Below are positions 5,016-6,650 of a stretch of DNA of 6,650 nt, one piece after another. The first letter of the stretch is position 1; every line of letters begins with the position of its first letter. The position numbers and the translations under genes were made by a program. Source of the stretch: Ignavibacteria bacterium (lineage in GTDB: Bacteria > Bacteroidota > Ignavibacteria > Kapaibacteriales > UBA4661); NCBI GenBank assembly GCA_013298375.1, contig JAAFHM010000274.1, forward strand, positions 1 to 6,650, written 5' to 3'. The notes beneath the pieces are model-generated. The model saw only the letters and a list, made by a program, of their open reading frames with translations, was not told the DNA's origin and did not search any database.

Positions 5016-6506
5016 TCAATTTTTGACCAGAGACCGCAACTGCACAATATCGCTTTTCCGCAAAAGTCCCGTACCAAGGCACATCCCTAGAAAAACACCA
5101 CCCAAAAAAAGACCGCGAAGCACCGCCGCAACAGGCTTTGCAACTCCTGAATAATACGACGAAATGAATAAGGAAAGTAAGAGCGCCGCCAGCATCACAA
5201 CTATCGCAACACCGCACCGCAAGAGCAGCGCCGCAAGCGAAGACACTCCGACAAATTCCCGAAGAAACCATAACCCAAGAGCTGCCGCCACCACCGCCGA
5301 AACTATCCGCACAGCCAAAGCACCCAAAATACCAAAATTCGGCGTAAGCAGAATATTTCCCACAAGAGCAATCACGCATTGTACCAGCATCATCGGCAGC
5401 GCCTCGCGTTGCTTTCCTAATGCGGTCAATACTGCCAGCATATAGGCAACCGCCATACCTGCCACAAGCGTCCACGCACCGACAGCAAACTCCAGCGTAT
5501 AGGGCAGATACGATGTGCCTGCTGTGAGCCATAAAACCTCTTCCGACAATGCCCCCAGCGCTACGGCGCAAGCCAAAGCAGCTAGCACTGTGAATTTTAG
5601 CCCTTCCAGCACTAGGAATTTAGACCGCTCCGGGTCGGTTGTTTGAAATCGTGTTATCGCCGGAGCCATCACCACAGCAATAATCATCAGCAAATTCACC
5701 GATGGCGCAATGACACGGATGATGGCACTAAACGCACCAAGTGTTTCCCTGCCAAAGAGCATATCCAGCACAATAGTATCAACTTTATCTTGTAGTTGTA
5801 GTAGGCAAAGGCTCAGAAAAATCGGCATACTTTCGCGCACCAGCCGCTTTGCCAAAACCATATCAAACGGCTTGAGAAACAATCGCCATTGTGTATCGGC
5901 AAAGAGCATTATCACAAAACCCGGTACTGCTGAAACTGTGAACCATACCACCGCCCGAAATGGCGTAAGATTGGCGCGGTCAAGAACAATGACACCGCAG
6001 AGCAGCATTGCATCAAGAAGCCCCGCTAAGGCAGGCATAAGTTGGGCATTCCGCGCACGATGGCGCATTTCCAAGACCGAACGAAAGAGCGTTCCACGTG
6101 CTGCCAGTCCCAAATATACAGCATACACCATCATGAGCAGACTCATTGAAGGCTCTCTAAGCAGCACAAAACCGAGTATTCCCAAGGCTGAAATACACCA
6201 GAGTACGAATCGAACATAAAAAAATGTTGTAAGAATATGGTCTTGCGCAGAAGGATTATCATGTTGTTCGACAAACAGTCGTGTAACCACGGCGTTCATG
6301 CCCATTTCGGCAATAATCAGGAACGCAAAGCCGCTTATTTGCTGAATCCAAAAGAACGTGCCGTTGTCCGCCTTCGAGAATGTATGTTGAATAGTGCCAA
6401 AAGCAAAGAGCAGCAGCCCCATTCCGAGTAGTTGATTGCCAACCAAAATAGCACCCGCCCCGGCAAGACGGCGTAAAGCAAAGGGCGAAGAGGTTGGCGT
6501 ATTCAC
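5016..6506 (-). CDS. Polysaccharide flippase (MOP superfamily, Wzx/RfbX-like)
   Basis: The protein is 496 residues, the usual length for this superfamily, with about 12-14 hydrophobic segments spread from residue 16 to 482, so it is an integral inner-membrane protein. Family-like features include a positively charged N-terminus (LRR, 11-13) before the first segment, the central PIFLSLCLLQLQDKVDTIVL region (228-247) followed by GAFSAIIRVI, and NILLTPNFGILGALAVRI (384-401), which resembles the conserved N-x-L-x-P-x-F-G-x-x-G-A block of Wzx-type proteins. It would flip a lipid-linked oligosaccharide or related lipid across the membrane; the substrate is not deducible. The start is GTG at 6506; its upstream is pyrimidine-rich and lacks a Shine-Dalgarno. 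It is convergent with rsmH (41-nt gap). A lipid II (MurJ-like) role is conceivable given the neighbours, but the sequence looks more Wzx-like. No glycosyltransferase gene is in view. Confidence 0.85.
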   Translation of the reverse strand: MNTPTSSPFALRRLAGAGAILVGNQLLGMGLLLFAFGTIQHTFSKADNGTFFWIQQISGFAFLIIAEMGMNAVVTRLFVEQHDNPSAQDHILTTFFYVRFVLWCISALGILGFVLLREPSMSLLMMVYAVYLGLAARGTLFRSVLEMRHRARNAQLMPALAGLLDAMLLCGVIVLDRANLTPFRAVVWFTVSAVPGFVIMLFADTQWRLFLKPFDMVLAKRLVRESMPIFLSLCLLQLQDKVDTIVLDMLFGRETLGAFSAIIRVIAPSVNLLMIIAVVMAPAITRFQTTDPERSKFLVLEGLKFTVLAALACAVALGALSEEVLWLTAGTSYLPYTLEFAVGAWTLVAGMAVAYMLAVLTALGKQREALPMMLVQCVIALVGNILLTPNFGILGALAVRIVSAVVAAALGLWFLREFVGVSSLAALLLRCGVAIVVMLAALLLSLFISSYYSGVAKPVAAVLRGLFLGGVFLGMCLGTGLLRKSDIVQLRSLVKN

Positions 6507-6605
6507 AGGCGGGAAAGGAAAGGTAAGGTTGTGGACAATAAAAGATTAAAGTTGCAAATTGCGTATTCTAGTGGAATTCACACGAACATTGTATTGGGTA
6601 GATCA

Positions 6606-6650
6606 ATGGGCAAAATTCGTATACCATCATTGACAGAAGAGCAACAAAGG
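6606..6650 (+). CDS. Start of a plus-strand gene cut by the right edge, possibly a transposase
   Basis: An ATG at 6606 opens a frame of 15 codons (MGKIRIPSLTEEQQR) that runs off the window. The pattern of a short basic start, then IPxLTEEQ, resembles the N-terminus of IS630-type transposases, which begin with an HTH domain in this way. Fifteen residues are too few to rely on. No strong Shine-Dalgarno precedes it. The 99 bp between it and the divergent flippase gene hold no obvious inverted-repeat end that I can pair, because the other end is outside the window. Confidence 0.35.
   Translation, partial: MGKIRIPSLTEEQQR

Noticed and set aside
5015..5027. GTCAA-TTT-TTGAC hairpin between rsmH and the flippase as a bidirectional terminator
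   Set aside because: The stem is only 5 bp with few G-C pairs, overlaps the flippase stop codon and lacks a following U-tract.
4882..5571. 229-residue cysteine-rich minus-strand frame
   Set aside because: It lies in another frame of the flippase and rsmH genes. Its composition (runs of Cys, Gly and Arg) is that of an out-of-frame translation.
1..6650. CRISPR array, tRNA or rRNA genes, riboswitch of a known class
   Set aside because: I found no regularly spaced direct repeats with unique spacers, no tRNA-like cloverleaf and no recognisable riboswitch core.

Overview
The window looks like a chromosomal segment from a bacterium of moderate GC content, probably in or near the Bacteroidota/Chlorobiota (FCB) group. 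Three things suggest this. The promoter in front of the minus-strand operon fits the Bacteroidota-type consensus (TTG, 20 bp, TATATTTG). Several genes start without a Shine-Dalgarno sequence. The VWA protein resembles those I associate with that group. The placement is inference; no rRNA or other firm taxonomic marker is present.

Layout from left to right. Bases 1-76 probably hold the last codons of a plus-strand gene that enters from the left, with the frame unresolved. Bases 77-262 hold no convincing gene but contain three inverted repeats (106-125, 132-182, 183-227). A minus-strand operon follows: a VWA-domain (MIDAS) protein (2940-1837), then 11 nt later a long coiled-coil protein (1825-263) with a 59-residue tandem duplication. 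The 478-bp divergent intergenic region (2941-3418) is rich in signals: a Shine-Dalgarno and promoter for the VWA operon, two copies of an 18-bp palindrome exactly 40 bp apart, a possible plus-strand promoter, and two pairs of MraZ boxes, also 40 bp apart. Next come mraZ (3419-3862) and rsmH (3877-4974), the first two genes of the classical dcw (division and cell wall) cluster. The cluster does not continue. A minus-strand MOP-family polysaccharide flippase gene (6506-5016) ends convergently 41 nt after rsmH. At the right edge a plus-strand reading frame opens at 6606 and runs off the window; its 15 residues weakly recall the N-terminus of IS630-type transposases.

How the genes fit together. 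MraZ is a transcriptional regulator that typically binds TGGGN repeats before its own gene and controls the dcw operon. Here its visible target is an mraZ-rsmH pair cut off from ftsL, ftsI and the mur genes. The VWA/coiled-coil pair is probably co-transcribed, and its function is unknown. VWA proteins of this type usually act with an AAA+ (MoxR-like) ATPase, but none is in view. The most notable points are the palindrome pair, the ordered MraZ-box array, the uncharacterised VWA/coiled-coil operon and the truncated dcw cluster.
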